Source of the DNA: Incurvaria masculella
Lineage: Eukaryota; Arthropoda; Insecta; Lepidoptera; Incurvariidae
Direction of reading: 5' to 3'
Assembly (NCBI GenBank): GCA_946894095.1
Contig: OX335645.2
Span: forward strand, 17,321,001 to 17,385,000
DNA length: 64,000 nt
The translations under genes and the position numbers were made by a program. This document shows positions 24,901-36,850 of this stretch, piece by piece. Positions within the stretch are counted from its first letter, which is position 1. The number at the start of each line of letters is the position of its first letter. The notes under the pieces were generated by a model. It searched no databases. It saw only the letters and a program-made list of their open reading frames with translations, and was not told where the DNA came from.

Positions 24901-25329
24901 GCAAAGAAATGTAAAAAAAATCATATTAATAATTAATTTATGCTAGCGCCATGGGCACCGACTGTGGAAAGGTTCCCATAACGCTTGCTGCGTTAACCTC
25001 TGCACGGCCAGGCTGATGCGCTGGAGGAGGAACGACCCGGCTCGACTGTCTCTGTCAATTGTTTTCCGGCTGCGCAAACGGCCCCAAGCGTCTCTATTGT
25101 TTAGTGTTTATGAACAACATATTCATAAACGAATATTGTTAAATGAAACATATTTACAAGCAGCATGTGCAAATACCAATTATTTAGAAGAAGAAGAAAA
25201 CCTTTTTATGCTTCCTGGTGATTTTTTTCGGATAAGCGAAGATTATTCTGCTGAAGGAAAAATCGGGTTTTTAGTAAGGTTGTTCCAGAAATGAGAAATA
25301 AACGCATTACTAAGTGAGTCAGTCCTTTC

Positions 25330-25690
25330 TGAGCTCATAGTCCCAGTTGTCACCTAAATTGGCATTTACGAAACTTCGAAGTTACATAAAAACGTATAAC
25401 TCCATACAAATTTTTACTAGATATTCTGTGGTTTTACTTCTTCGAGCTGTCATAGTCAAACTCGAACTTCCGATTTGTATGAAACATGGAGTCGACGTAA
25501 ACGGCAACGTCGACGTATTAACGGCGACGGTGAGTAAGTTGTCAAATCAAACTCGGACTAGCAAATGTTAGTTCGCTTAACGCGCACTGCGCCGCTCTTC
25601 AATTTCTTTATACATTTGAAAACGCCAGTCGATCGGCTTGCCGTAAACGCCAATACAGGTGACATCTGGGTCTAGGGTCTCTGTTCTCTT
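25330..25690 (+). mobile_element. MITE family 3, copy 1
   Basis: Inverted ends built on GTTGTCACCTAAATTGGC and its complement near 25660; internal GGCAACGTCGACGTATTAAC and CTTCAATTTC. No coding capacity; ORFs across it are by-products. Confidence 0.75.
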
Positions 25691-27019
25691 TAGACCGAGA
25701 TAATGCTTCAAAATTAGCCGCCTAAGCAAATTTCAACCAAGTAATCTAACATCACAGCATAGATTAATCCCAGCCGCAGATAAATGAGATTGTTCAGAGA
25801 TGATCGGTACGCCCGGTAGAACATTTCGGAGCTATCTATTTATCAGCGACTACTGGACATACAAGTTGATCCAAAATTGAGAGTTCTCTCTCCCCTTTCT
25901 TATACATATTATATGTATAAGGTATACAACCTTGCCTCGTACCTGTAGTAATGTTAGCAAAGTGCCTCGGGAAATAGACCCCTTGTTTCTCTTTGTTCCC
26001 TTGCTATAAATACCTGAAGTGAACCCGTATAACTTTTGATTGCTTCGTGTGAATAAAACGGGAAAGCCCTTACTTCGCTAAAACTCACGCTTAGATCTTT
26101 CAGAATATGTCTAATTTTAATATAGAACATAGCAGTAATTGCTAATTTATGGTTAACAAACACTGTGCATTAGCATTTAGATCTGAGTATGTATTTCACT
26201 ACGGTGGACGGAAAACCCGTAGTTTCTTTGCGGATTTTGTGCGATTCTCTGTTTAAAATACTATTCGATATCCATACAAACGTTTTCAAGATGAAACCAA
26301 ATTTAATCGCGGCATCCAACATAAAATATCTCATAATATTAGTATTCGTTGTGAAATTAGATTATTGTGGAGTTTTGTTCTATGGCATATCTTAAAAAAA
26401 ATCGCACTCGATGATTCCTAAGTGAGTCCGGCTCCGAAATGATTACCTAAATTAGTGAAATGCGAATTTAATCCAACCTTTTCAATTATTGATTAAGCCT
26501 CATCTCACGCCAGCATTCCGAATGGATACAATCTAGGGTATAGGGGGAGGGCGTGGTAGGGAGGGTTGTACATATTATATATACGGTCGGAAGTCACGTG
26601 ACTCGACGGAACGTTACTAATTTGGCCGAGCAGGTAACGTGAGATTCGAATTGCCTCTCCTTCCCTTAGGGAGGGACTTAACATATCCGTGAATTGGCTC
26701 GTTTGATAAATATTTATTTACAGAAAGAATAAAAAAAGTTCGTGTGCCCAAAAGGGCCAACAGTTGCTTGCTAACAAGTTTTTAATCTCAGTGTGTTTTT
26801 GTTATTTTTCTATATTTAGTATATTCTGACATATCAGCACACAATGAACAATAAAATGTAAGAACGTTTAATTTTGAATTATAAATGTTTAAGGATTAAT
26901 TAATTAAAATTTAAAATAAATGAGGCATACATTATATTGTTGCCTCGACACCATTTTCAGAATTTCCGTTTTATTGGTTTTCCCGTATTCGTAGAGAATG
27001 TGTGAAAGTGTATGTTTTT
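25691..27019. other. No gene recognised
   Basis: Intronic, AT-rich; small ORFs without motifs. Confidence 0.5.
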
Positions 27020-27265
27020 TATGAAACCTGACATGGCCAGCTAATACCACACAACTACCGTCATTATATTAGCCTAACCCTACCACCTAGTAGGCGAAGG
27101 GGACCTACAGTTTTACATGAATTCCGAACCATGGAGCAGCTCGCGTTCGTGACGAAATGCACTTATCGAACTCGGAAAGAGAAATAAAGTGGTGCACGTC
27201 GGAATTGAACCCAGACCTCTGGTACGCTAGGCCAGTCCCCGCACCATTAGGCTCCGAGCCGCTGA
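27020..27265 (-). repeat. SINE family A, internally deleted
   Basis: Head (CGGAGCCTAATGGTGCGGGG on the minus strand) and tail (GGTATTAGCTGGCCATGTC) are both present, but ~150 bp of the body is missing compared with 22400-22795. Confidence 0.75.
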
Positions 27266-27739
27266 ATGCCAAGTATTTAAAGAAACGCAGCGTATCACCG
27301 AAATGCTAAAAAAAACTGGCACTCGTTTGGTTGGCCAAGGTATAAAGTTGGCAGGTGTGTCCGGTGCTTTGATCAGTCAGTAGAAACTAACGCAGATTCT
27401 TACTCTGCGTCAACGTGACTTGCGGGAGTGAAATGTAGGTGAGAAGTCAATATGCAGAGTTCGAAGTGTCCCATTATAACAAATTACCTTTGTTTAATAT
27501 TTACTGTCAAACTTGAGATTACCCTCTCATTCATTTTCATAATTTATTAGGTATTCAAGGACGAAATTACGTAAATTACTAGGGGACGCGATATTTCAGC
27601 TTTTGTTTGGGCTTTTAGCCCACTCTTTTCCTTTCCGCTATCCTACATGCTTGTCTACCGCCAGTATCAATACCGCCTTCTTTCCCAACCAACCACGATA
27701 GTGTTGTTTCAAATCGATTTTCCAATTATCTTTTATGAA

Positions 27740-27920
27740 AAAAAAAGGTTTATTCTTAAGATAATAATGAGGTGATCAAGTTCCATACAATGATGCGTGC
27801 CTGTTTCCTCAGTCAAATTAAGTTATTAAAATAAACAGTTTATTTATTTAATGTGCAAATTATCCGAAAAATATTTCTTGATTTGCACTTGATCATCTCA
27901 TTGTCCTCAAATCTGCGTTC
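27740..27920. repeat. Interspersed repeat D, inverted pair
   Basis: ATAATGAGGTGATCAAGTTC and CTGTTTCCTCAGTCAAATTA are inverted relative to 24165; then TTTAATGTGCAAATTATCCG and CTTGATCATCTCATTGTCC in direct orientation. Confidence 0.55.
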
Positions 27921-29317
27921 AAGTGTATCGTTTAACCTAGATAGGTGAGTATTAACAAAATTATAGACTGTTGAAATGACAGCATGAATTCAATTCTCAA
28001 TGAATACTTGGAATTAGAAATAAAATTACCGTCACTGCCATATTGATTCAGTGTTCCAAGTCAAAGATGAAGAGATCTTAGTTTAGTACACTTCGCGTGT
28101 TATAGGGAATGCAATACACAAAACTTTTTCTAAAATTTCCAACCCAAATTAAACGTACATGCCACACGCAAACAATTGCAGATGTATTGGAGGGTTTGTT
28201 TGGGTGGCATGTTACGTGCACAAACATGGGAGACGCTTTAGTTAGTAAATGTTTTAGTTGAAATAATGAAAGCCATTTCTAAACTTATGCAAATTTAAAA
28301 GGCAGCGCTTAAATAACTGAAAATAAAAGCGTTTATCCTTACAAGGAACATAATTTGCATACATTTTATTCTCATACAAAGATACCAGTGTTGCGGGGGA
28401 AACATCCAAAAATGAGGTTATAAACTTGGGACGGGTATAGGGTATTTACATATTTATAGAAAGCATACCAAAAAGAAAAAAAAAGATTGGTTTAGTCAAG
28501 TATTATATTGGATTGACCTTTTATATTTTCTTTGAAAACACTATTTCCATAAAAATACTCCCATGAAAGTAATATTTCACAAATTACTCTGAAAAAAGAA
28601 AAAAGAACTCAATTTAGGACGTTTTTCATTAACGTTGATACCCATGTTGTCCCATTCAGAGGTCTTGAACACATCTTCGAGCCACTAGGCTACGAAGGCT
28701 GATACCTGTAGCTAACTCAAAGATTTTCTCATAAATCATCGCAAACTTCTTCAAGTTATTGTATTTTATTGTCCTCAATGATATTTTTACCGTGCACCTC
28801 GCAGACAAAACAAACACATATTATTTTTGTTTGCAAAGCAGACGTCCATTATATTGGATGAAGGATAGCAACAGCTCGGGGCAGAAACAATACTCGGAAA
28901 ATATGTCATCCTCTCCGACACGTTGCGATGAAAGAATTCGTCTCGGGAAAAGTTGCACATGTCTGAAGTTGGATTTCCCTCTGACACTTCTATTTCACTT
29001 TTCGTTTGAATTCAGATTCTACTGAAAATAGATCCATTAGGGATCCGTACTGTTTACTATTTAGAATTTTTTTCTATGGTCAACGATTTTTCTATGTTGG
29101 TTTTAATTTTTTCTATGGTTGGACTACTGTTTTGAAGGAAAATATCTGTGAGAGCCCAATTGATAATTATATGTTTTTTAAGATCTTTTTCGGAAGATTT
29201 AGCTATTTTATGTTGCTAATGTGAATTAAAACAACATTATTAAATATATTACTTTGGAATATAGAAAAAATAATCCGGTCTAACACTAGGCCGGCCAGGT
29301 GCTTCTTCACACCAGAG
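27921..29317. other. No gene recognised
   Basis: Intronic; contains only a SINE-head relic at 28645. Confidence 0.5.
28645..28710 (-). repeat. SINE-like tRNA head relic
   Basis: Minus strand GTAGCCTAGTGGCTCG and GTGTTCAAGACCTC resemble A and B boxes; the rest is unrecognised. Confidence 0.4.
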
Positions 29318-30005
29318 CCCCTAGTCTCAGTTGTCACCTAATTGGTGTTTACGCCAAACTGAACGACTGGCGTTTTCAAATGTATGGAAATTGAAGAGCG
29401 AGCGCAGTGGGCGTTAAGCAAACTAACATTTGCGAGTCCGAATTTGATTTAAGAGCTTACTCAGCGTCGCCGTAAATACGTTGACGTTGCCGTTTGACGT
29501 TGCTCGGAAGTCCGAGTTTGACTTTGACAGCTTGAAGAAGTAAAACCACAGAATATCTAGTAAACACTTTTATGAAGTTTGACGTTTTTACGTTATTTTT
29601 AGGGTTCCGTACCCAAAGGGTGAAAACGGAACCCTATTACTAAGCCTTCCCTGTCTGTCCGTCCGTCCGACTGTCCGTCCGTCTGTCACAGGGCTGTATC
29701 TCATGAACCGTAATAGGTAGGCAGCTGAAATTTTCACAGAGTGTGTATTTATTTTCCGGTATAACAATAAATAGGTAAAATAAAAAATTTATAAAAATGA
29801 AAGGGGGGTGCCATACAAAAAACGTGATTTTTTCAGTTAAATCTTTTACGATGGTACGGAACCCTTCGTGTGCGAGTCCGACTGGCACTTGGCCGGTTTT
29901 TTTTATATTTGTTTTACGAATAACGAGATATAGAAGGAAATATATTGTATAAACGTATTTACGTTACTTCGAAGTTCCGTAAACGCAAATTTAGGTGAGA
30001 ACTGG
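29318..30005 (-). mobile_element. MITE family 3, copy 2, interrupted by GTCC repeat
   Basis: Reverse of 25330-25690: AGTTGTCACCTAATTGGTGT at one end, TAAACGCAAATTTAGGTGAG at the other; a family B repeat lies inside. Confidence 0.78.
29596..29910 (-). repeat. GTCC-repeat family B, full length, nested in MITE family 3
   Basis: TTTTAGGGTTCCGTACCCAA to CACTTGGCCGG plus a T-run. It interrupts the MITE copy at 29318-30005 between GTTTTTACGTTA and its continuation. Confidence 0.85.
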
Positions 30006-31114
30006 AACTGAACACGCGGGAGTCCATTATCCCCTTAACTGTGCCCAAACGGACACTGACACGGTGTCCATAATTGCCTATTACTCGCCCAAACTGCACA
30101 TGCATCGTACTAGGAACCCATCTCCGTTAGATGAAGTGGTCCGTGACGCCCACACTAAAAGGCTTCCTTTGCCAACCCTCCGAGCGGCAATATCGTTTTA
30201 TGTATGCTACTGGGGCCAGTAATTGGTGAAGTCCTAAATAAACAATTGCATATTGTTCTCGTTGGGCGAGGAACGTAGCTACGTATGTACTTAGTCTGCC
30301 GATATTTTTTACACACATTCGTTTTTAAATACATTACATAATTTTTTTATGCTCACGGTGGTGGCAACGTGATATTGTATTTCGTTCACTTATTTTGTTT
30401 AGAATTTTGTAATGTAAAATATATAAGAAATATAATTTTCTTAAAGCCCAGCCGGGTAAGACATATCAAATTGCATAAAATCCGACCAGCAATTTTATTG
30501 CTCTAACATGGCTCTATTAAAATGGTGACTTGGCCATTGAAAGTGACAGAAATTTACAATTTTACAATTATAATAAGAAGTTAAGTTGTTGATGATTAGA
30601 TTTCTCTACAATTTATTCTTTGCCATTTTACCGTGCGATAGATATTTTTCGAATCAAGTCAATTTTTTCCCGCTTGATTAAAAAAATATCGATGGTATGT
30701 TTGAAATCGCAAACAACAAATTGTCGAGAATCAAAATACTAATAACTTTAACCATTTATTTTAAAAAGTTGAAATGGCAGCGATATTTTTGGCCGCTATT
30801 TTGAATTCAGATTACCATTGACTTTTAAGGTTTTTTTATACTTAAAAATGTTTGTTGTCTGTCGTATTTGAATGTTTTATGAGCTCTTGACTGGAAATTA
30901 ATAATCATTACTACTTAACATGCATAAATCAACATTTCTTGATCGTTAGCACGTGATTAATTTCGGGTTACTGAAAGCGCGAAGTGAACTTTTGAAATAT
31001 TCTAATTTGTTTCACCCAACGGTAGGTACGCACTTATTAAATAATCAGTTTTCCACACTCGTTAACATGTCATTAACATAACACGTAACCTTAATAAAAT
31101 TATTTATGTCTTTT
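30006..31114. other. No feature recognised
   Basis: AT-rich intronic sequence. Confidence 0.5.
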
Positions 31115-31330
31115 TAACCGACTTCAAAAAAGGAGGAGGTTATCAATTCGTCGGAATCTTTTTTTTTTTTTTTTATGTATGTTCACCGATTACTCGAAGA
31201 CCCCTGGACCGATTTGGAAAATTCTTTTTTTGTTCGAAAGGGTATACTTTCTAGTTGGTCCCATTTTTTTTTTATCAAAATCGGTTCAGTAGTTTGGTAC
31301 TTAATTATAACAAACATCGAATTTCTTAAC
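31115..31330 (+). repeat. Repeat E (AACCGACTTC type)
   Basis: TTTTTAACCGACTTCAAAAA, GGAGGAGGTTATCAATTCGT, a T-run, then TCAAAATCGGTTCAGTAG. Same start at 49253-49318. Confidence 0.65.
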
Positions 31331-31369
31331 CTCGCGAACCCAGAAATGTGATTTTTTAGTTACAGCAGC

Positions 31370-31760
31370 TTTCTTTTCGGGTGAGATTGCTCAGTATGAG
31401 AGGTTGTTTTTTACTTCAACTGTTGGGGGTATTCAAGGGGGGTAAAAGAGGGCAAATTGTACACATTTCTATTTCTAGAGCCGCTGAACTCAGAAATGTC
31501 AGAGTATGTTTTCAGGGATTGCTTAAGAAGAAAATATTTTTGGAAATTATACTATTAGGGGGGTAAAACAGGTCAAAATGAACACATTTAGGCGAAAACC
31601 ACTCATGTTGAGATCTCTGAAACCAATTATCCTCGAAACTTAAAATTTTCAGTGACTTCTTGTTAAGACGAAAAGGCTCGCTCACAACGGATTTTACAAA
31701 ATTCAACTGTTAAGGGGGGATACACGAGGCCAATATGTACACATTTTCATACAACTTAAA
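31370..31760 (+). repeat. Imperfect tandem repeat, about three units of ~140 bp
   Basis: Recurring block GGGGGGTAAAAGAGGGCAAA / GGGGGGTAAAACAGGTCAAA / GGGGGGATACACGAGGCCAA, each followed by a TACACATTT-like end. ORFs here are by-products. Confidence 0.55.
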
Positions 31761-31847
31761 CTTACGCAAGAAACAGACTATCCGGAACGATGGAATGATG
31801 AGAAATTCAGAAGCTCAGCGGTTCCGGTCATTCGTTGTTTTGTCTTT

Positions 31848-31945
31848 TTAGGGTTCCGTTCCCAAAGGGCACCAACGGAACCCTATTACTAAGCTTCCGC
31901 TGTCCGTCCGTCCGTCCGTCTGTCACAGCACTCTATCTCACGTGA
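31848..31945 (-). repeat. GTCC-repeat family B, end fragment
   Basis: TTTTAGGGTTCCGTTCCCAA, CCCTATTACTAAGC, GTCCGTCC run, then CACAGCACTCTATCTCACG and loss of similarity. Confidence 0.75.
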
Positions 31946-32182
31946 TCTCATCGTATCAATTATCGTACGTATCAACCGTGAACTCATGAGTCCAGATAGT
32001 TACCGGTCTACCTTTCGTCAGAAATGAGATTTCTCAATGGTTTTATTTCTGCTAATGCTCGTTCATTGTATTGTATTGTATATGTATGTATATCTTCTTT
32101 CCACTTTGTATGTGAAGTTAAGCAGGAGGGCTCGCCCACCTTGAGTCAAAAGTTACGCCACCACTAAAAAGCAAAAAATACA

Positions 32183-33291
32183 ATATTTTTAAATAAAAAA
32201 AGGACCGCCTTCAAAAAAACCGGAACTAAAAAGCAAAAAATAATTGGTTACTTTCAATTAATGTACGAAAAGCTATTTTAATTCTAACTAATTATGTACA
32301 ATTTTTAATCATCTTTTGAAGTCGGTGCCTTGGGTAGACGTTCTTTAAGGGCTGCAAGTAGTTAGATTAATATCACCTATGGCTAAGAAAGAAATATAAG
32401 TAGGTAGCTACTTACATTTACCTACTTGAACAAAACACAAAAACAAAAATTAAATTAACAAACAGGTCGGAAAAACGTATGTAAGTAGGTATTTAGGCAA
32501 GTACTTTGTAATTTAAATATGCCTTATACTTAAACTAAATACCTAACACAGTAAAAACAAAATATTTACAAGAAAACCCTACGAACAAACCAATTTAAAA
32601 ACAACGACCACTTATATGATAAATATTTAGGTAGTTGTAGCTTGTACTTTTTATTCTACCTAAATACCTACATAACACAAAACAAAAAAAAATACAAATA
32701 TAAAAAAGAACAGAAAACAATAGGTAGCGACTTTGAGGTGTCTGCTCTCAACTACGTGTCATGACGAGTGTGCGGTTAGTACAGATCTCACCAATTTCGG
32801 CAGAAATCGTCTCGTTCAGACAACGATGTCGCAGGGAAGTACCAATCAACACAGAGCAGCGAATTAACGTACTCCTTCACCAGTGCGCGCCTTTATGAAG
32901 CCGAAAGTACTAATAATCGTTGAAACCCAATTTCAGTACGCTGCGCTGTATCGATATCAGCTTGCACGTAAACCAACGCTAAGGGCATCTCCAGTTAGAC
33001 GAACGGTCGCTTAAAATGCTCTATGGACCAATCATTGCTGACTCAGGTTGTTTACGCTCTCGTAGACTTCGGGTGTGTTCGGCTGAAATAGTGTCTGTTC
33101 GGTCAGCAGCGTGCGAAGCGAACTCTACCCAAGGCACCGCCTTCAAAAGATGATTAAAAATTAAGAAATTGTACATAATTAGTTAGAATTAAAATAGCTT
33201 TTCGTACATTAATTGAAAGTAACCAATTATTTTTTGCTTTTTAGTTCCGGTTTTTTTGAAGGCGGTCCTTTTTTTATTTAAAAATATTTTA
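32183..33291. mobile_element. ~1.1 kb non-autonomous element with ~155 bp inverted ends
   Basis: Arms 32183-32336 and ~33117-33291 share AAAAAAAGGACCGCCTTCAA, GAACTAAAAAGCAAAAAAT, AATGTACGAAAAGCTATTTT and GTGCCTTGGGTAGA in inverse order. The core is AT-rich for 400 bp, then mixed. I see no transposase ORF. Confidence 0.75.
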
Positions 33292-33299
33292 AATTAAAA

Positions 33300-33530
33300 G
33301 TTCGTTGCATCAAACGGCGTCTTGTGCAGTTCTTACGTGTCGTTGGAACTCGATAACATCAGGCGTGGGTGAATTCCTAAGCGAACTGACCGGCCGGAGC
33401 CGCTACAGTCAGTGTTTGTCCTATCACAAAACGTGGCTATGAGGCCGATTTACGGATGAGTTTGGGTCGCCTCTCTCGTTCATCCTTACTCTATGGAAGC
33501 CACGGAGCCTCGAGACGCGGCCGTGCCGCT
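33300..33530 (+). repeat. Interspersed repeat C (GC-rich)
   Basis: GTTCGTTGCATCAAACGGCG, TTCTTACGTGTCGTTGGAAC, GTGGCTATGAGGCCGATTTA, CTCTCTCGTTCATCC. Begins right after the long-TIR element. Confidence 0.6.
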
Positions 33531-34213
33531 GCTGTGGAGTGGAAGCTCACGATACCAGATCTGTTCGAGAAAATGCAAACATTTTGTATTCTATGGCAAT
33601 ATGCCATCAACGATGCCATTATTAAAAAAAACGAAAAACTCATTAATACTATAAATGTCTGTTAAATTTGATTACACATTTATTTTTTATATGATGTTTT
33701 ACATTTATACGTGCTGGAACATTTCACTTTTTATGAGCGCGACTCCAATCGGCAGATGTGTTCCATCTCCCTTTAACTAGCGTTAGTGATACTTAAGTTG
33801 ACGTCTCACTCCCACGTTTTGTTCGTCTTGTAAGCACGGCGCGCTATCTTAGGTCTATGGTCGGTATGCATCGTCCAAAACAAGAAAGCGACAAACAAGT
33901 TATTGCTATCAGCGCAGGTTATGATTATGAAACTTGATTAAGGTTCTAAGAAACAATGTTGTTCATATTTTTTTATTTTATTATTTATTTATAGCATCTT
34001 AACATGTAATGACACAAAAACAAGCATAGTGACACAAGAAAATACACAACAAGTCATTACACAACACCAAATGCCACAGAGTTCAAAAATATGGTATTTA
34101 AATAGCTGACAAAGTACCTAGGTGTCTATGTATTTTTTTGTGCACTGAATAAAAAACCTACGATCACATACAGAAAACATACAACAAACGTATACAACGT
34201 AACCACTAAATAA

Positions 34214-34241
34214 TAGGTCGGGGAAAAAGTCTTTTCGCATT
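34214..34241 (+). repeat. mariner 5' terminal inverted repeat
   Basis: Matches the inverted 3' end at 35469-35496 with a few mismatches; both carry GGGGAAAAAGT and TTCGCATT. Confidence 0.85.
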
Positions 34242-34394
34242 ATAGTATGTATGAACTTGTAATAAAATCTCTTTGGCTATACTATTTGTATCTGGCTGGT
34301 TTTGGTATCATTGAAAGTTTAAATTTTAAAGAACATAATTCCAAATTCAAATTAGGAAAATGTGTGATTCTCATTTGTTTTTCGTACTGTCAAA

Positions 34395-35420
34395 ATGAGT
34401 GAATCTAATGAAGAAATTCGATACATTTTAAAATTTTACTACAAAAAAGGTAAAAATGCAACGCAAGCCGCGAAAAAAATTTGCGATCTTTATGGACCTA
34501 GTGCAGTGTCTGTGAGAGTAGCACACATTTGGTTTAAGCGTTTTCAATCCGGAAATTTTGATGTCAAAGATGCACGTCGCTCTGGTCGCCCTATTACGGA
34601 TAAAATGGATGCCATTTTTGAAAAAGTGGAGCAAGATCGGCATATCAGTAGTTACGACGTAGCTGAAGAACTAGGAATTGACCACAAAACAGTTTTGGCG
34701 CATTTGAAAAAAAATGGGTACACAAAAAAGCTCGATATTTGGGTACCTCACGAGCTCACTGAAAGAAACCTAATGAACCGTGTACTCATTTGTGATTCTT
34801 TATTACGACGTAATGAAACCGAACCATTTTTGAAGAAGCTGATAACTGGTGATGAAAAGTGGATCACGTACGACAAGAACGTGCGAAAAAGGTCGTGGTC
34901 AAAGGCCGGTCAAGCTTCACAGACTGTGGCGAAACCCGGGTTAACTCGCAACAAGGTGATGCTGTGTGTGTGGTGGGATTGGAAGGGCATTATTCATTAT
35001 GAGCTGTTACCACCAGGCAGGACCGTCGATTCTGAACTCTACTGCGAACAACTGATGAGATTAAAGCAAGAAGTTGAGAGAAAGCGGCCGGAATTAATCA
35101 ACAGAAGGGGTGTGGTTTTTCATCATGATAACGCTAGACCTCACACATCTTTAGCCACTCAGCAAAAACTAAGAGAGTTTGGCTGGGAGGTGTTAATGCA
35201 TCCGCCGTATAGTCCTGACCTTGCACCTTCAGATTTCCACCTGTTTAGGTCTCTTCAGAATTCTTTAGGCAGTGTCAGGTTAACATCACGAGAGGACTGC
35301 CAAAACCACTTGTCGCGGTATATTGATCAGAAGTCCCAATATTTATATAGCAATGGGATCATGTCCCTACCTACAAGATGGCAAAAAGTTATCGAACAAA
35401 ATGGTACCTACATACTTTAG
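34395..35420 (+). CDS. mariner transposase, intact, 341 aa, D,D34D
   Basis: Cut-and-paste transposase, full length for mariners (about 340-350 aa). Residues ~5-65 form the N-terminal helix-turn-helix that binds the inverted repeats, ending RRSGRP. A second HTH spans ~75-110, and the linker signature WVPHEL is at 116-121. Catalytic acidic residues are D153 (ITGDEKW), D245 (HHDNARPH) and D280 (SPDLAPSDFHLF), with 34 residues between the last two, the mariner spacing. There is no stop or frameshift from ATG to TAG. Start chosen as the first ATG, 181 bp inside the 5' inverted repeat. Subfamily not settled; the sequence looks closer to the cecropia/mellifera side than to irritans. Activity cannot be judged from one copy. 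Confidence 0.96.
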   Translation: MSESNEEIRYILKFYYKKGKNATQAAKKICDLYGPSAVSVRVAHIWFKRFQSGNFDVKDARRSGRPITDKMDAIFEKVEQDRHISSYDVAEELGIDHKTVLAHLKKNGYTKKLDIWVPHELTERNLMNRVLICDSLLRRNETEPFLKKLITGDEKWITYDKNVRKRSWSKAGQASQTVAKPGLTRNKVMLCVWWDWKGIIHYELLPPGRTVDSELYCEQLMRLKQEVERKRPELINRRGVVFHHDNARPHTSLATQQKLREFGWEVLMHPPYSPDLAPSDFHLFRSLQNSLGSVRLTSREDCQNHLSRYIDQKSQYLYSNGIMSLPTRWQKVIEQNGTYIL

Positions 35421-35468
35421 TTAAATGTAAATAAACCATATTAAAAAATGTTTTGAATTTTCTTAAAA

Positions 35469-35496
35469 AATGCGAAGAAACTTTTTCCCCAACCAA
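35469..35496 (-). repeat. mariner 3' terminal inverted repeat
   Basis: Inverted partner of 34214-34241. Confidence 0.85.
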
Positions 35497-35519
35497 TATA
35501 TAAGTATTTAAGTATTTAA

Positions 35520-35745
35520 TATATAAATATATAAGAAACTTGCTTCCACTTCCTTCCACATCCACACGATTTGCACAAAGATTCTATTCCTTCTTGGCAC
35601 CTAAAATATACAACCATATTATAAAATCTATCCCATATTTAGGCAAAAAAAACCTCACACGAGGAAAAAAATTCTCCATTGCTGGCTAATTGATGCAGGG
35701 AGAGTGTGAACAAGCCCTTACTTTTATATTACAATAAAAACACAT
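35520..35745 (+). pseudogene. LINE ORF2 C-terminal relic
   Basis: Plus strand reads STRFAQRFYSFLAPKIYNHI, IKSIPYLGKKNL, a stop, then LMQGECEQALTF, resembling the last residues of insect non-LTR ORF2 (APKIYN...). It lies directly after the mariner, which may have inserted in this LINE. Confidence 0.45.
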
Positions 35746-36540
35746 AATTACACTAACACCTCGACTTAAACTATAAAAATACTTATTTAATGTTACTTAG
35801 TTTACTCTTTATCTAATATTATAATGGAATATTTTATTTATGTATTACTTATTTCATACATAATATACAGAAGACGCCATCTTAACTTAATCAAAATGTT
35901 TATTCCTAGCAAACCATTTCACCACGGGCCAAACGGTCTATCGGAATGGTATTAATCCACTTAGATATAGTTAAATGTGAATACTGTATTGTGTATGATA
36001 ATGGATATAAATAAATAAATAAATTTATATAAAGATTCAATATATTTTTATTTATTAATTTATAGATGTAATTAAACAAACAATAAAGAGGACTGTCATT
36101 CCAAAATTGTTTTAATATATTTTTATTTTTATTTTTACCGTAAAATTCACCGGTGGCGCTGTGTTGCGGTTGGGCGGGACGTGGAATGGGCCTCCTGGCG
36201 TGACGCCAGCCCGGGCGCCGCGCCACGTATCGGCGGCGTCGACGGGCCTCGGTTGCGTCACCGGACTGAGGGTAGGCGGGCGTTTATTTTTCATTAGATT
36301 GCCTTTTGTGCCAAAATCTCGAGTTGTTTGTGCAATTCAATTTTATTTTTTATCTTTTCACCAATAAACTCGACAAACGGAACGGTGACTAAAGAGGAAT
36401 AACAACGAACGGATCAAACAAATTCAAACGATCCGCAAATATTGGACTCGAATGAATAAGTTACAACATGACAGCATTTACAGTTATGCAGTGAAAACTA
36501 AAACAATAAAAAAAACTGTATGAATTTTCCAATGCAACCA

Positions 36541-36850
36541 TTCATGGACAAATCCGAAACTATAAGAAATAGCATATATATTTTTTAAATCGTTTAGAAC
36601 TCGTTGATTTTGATAACAATAACGCCAGTTGTATTATTGCACCAGTCAATAGCGTCCCTTACAAGTAAAAATGGTAAAGTAATGTAAAGCGTTATTTTTT
36701 AATAAAATTATTGATATTTTCAAATATTCACTTCATTTCCTTTTTCATTTTTCATTTTCACTTTCATTTTTTATTGTTATCAAAGTCGCCCCGTCACTCA
36801 TTTGAATGTTTTCGCTTGTTATTATAGATTCGGATTTGGGCATGAAAGCA
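36541..36850. mobile_element. MITE family 4, diverged copy
   Basis: CAAATCCGAAACTATAAGAA at left and TTATAGATTCGGATTTGGGC at right, with similar sequence just outside the right end as at 47178. Confidence 0.65.

Larger units (their letters stand above)
34214..35496 (+). mobile_element. Full-length mariner element with terminal inverted repeats
   Basis: The 5' end TAGGTCGGGGAAAAAGTCTT and the 3' end (complement TTGGTTGGGGAAAAAGTTTC) form imperfect ~28 bp inverted repeats ending in TTCGCATT. Length is ~1283 bp, the normal mariner size. The flanks are TA-rich (AATAA left, TATATA right), but I could not fix an exact TA duplication because of a one-base ambiguity. The element sits in the SUEL-gene intron, and downstream sequence 35520-35740 looks like the 3' end of an older LINE. 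Confidence 0.93.

Noticed and set aside
25016..25294. 92-residue plus-strand ORF
   Set aside because: Protein-like in part (LFSVYEQHIHKRILLNET) but no family recognised and no splice support; possibly LINE debris.
36112..36294. GC-rich ORFs on both strands
   Set aside because: Open frames explained by GC content; no homology or splice evidence.
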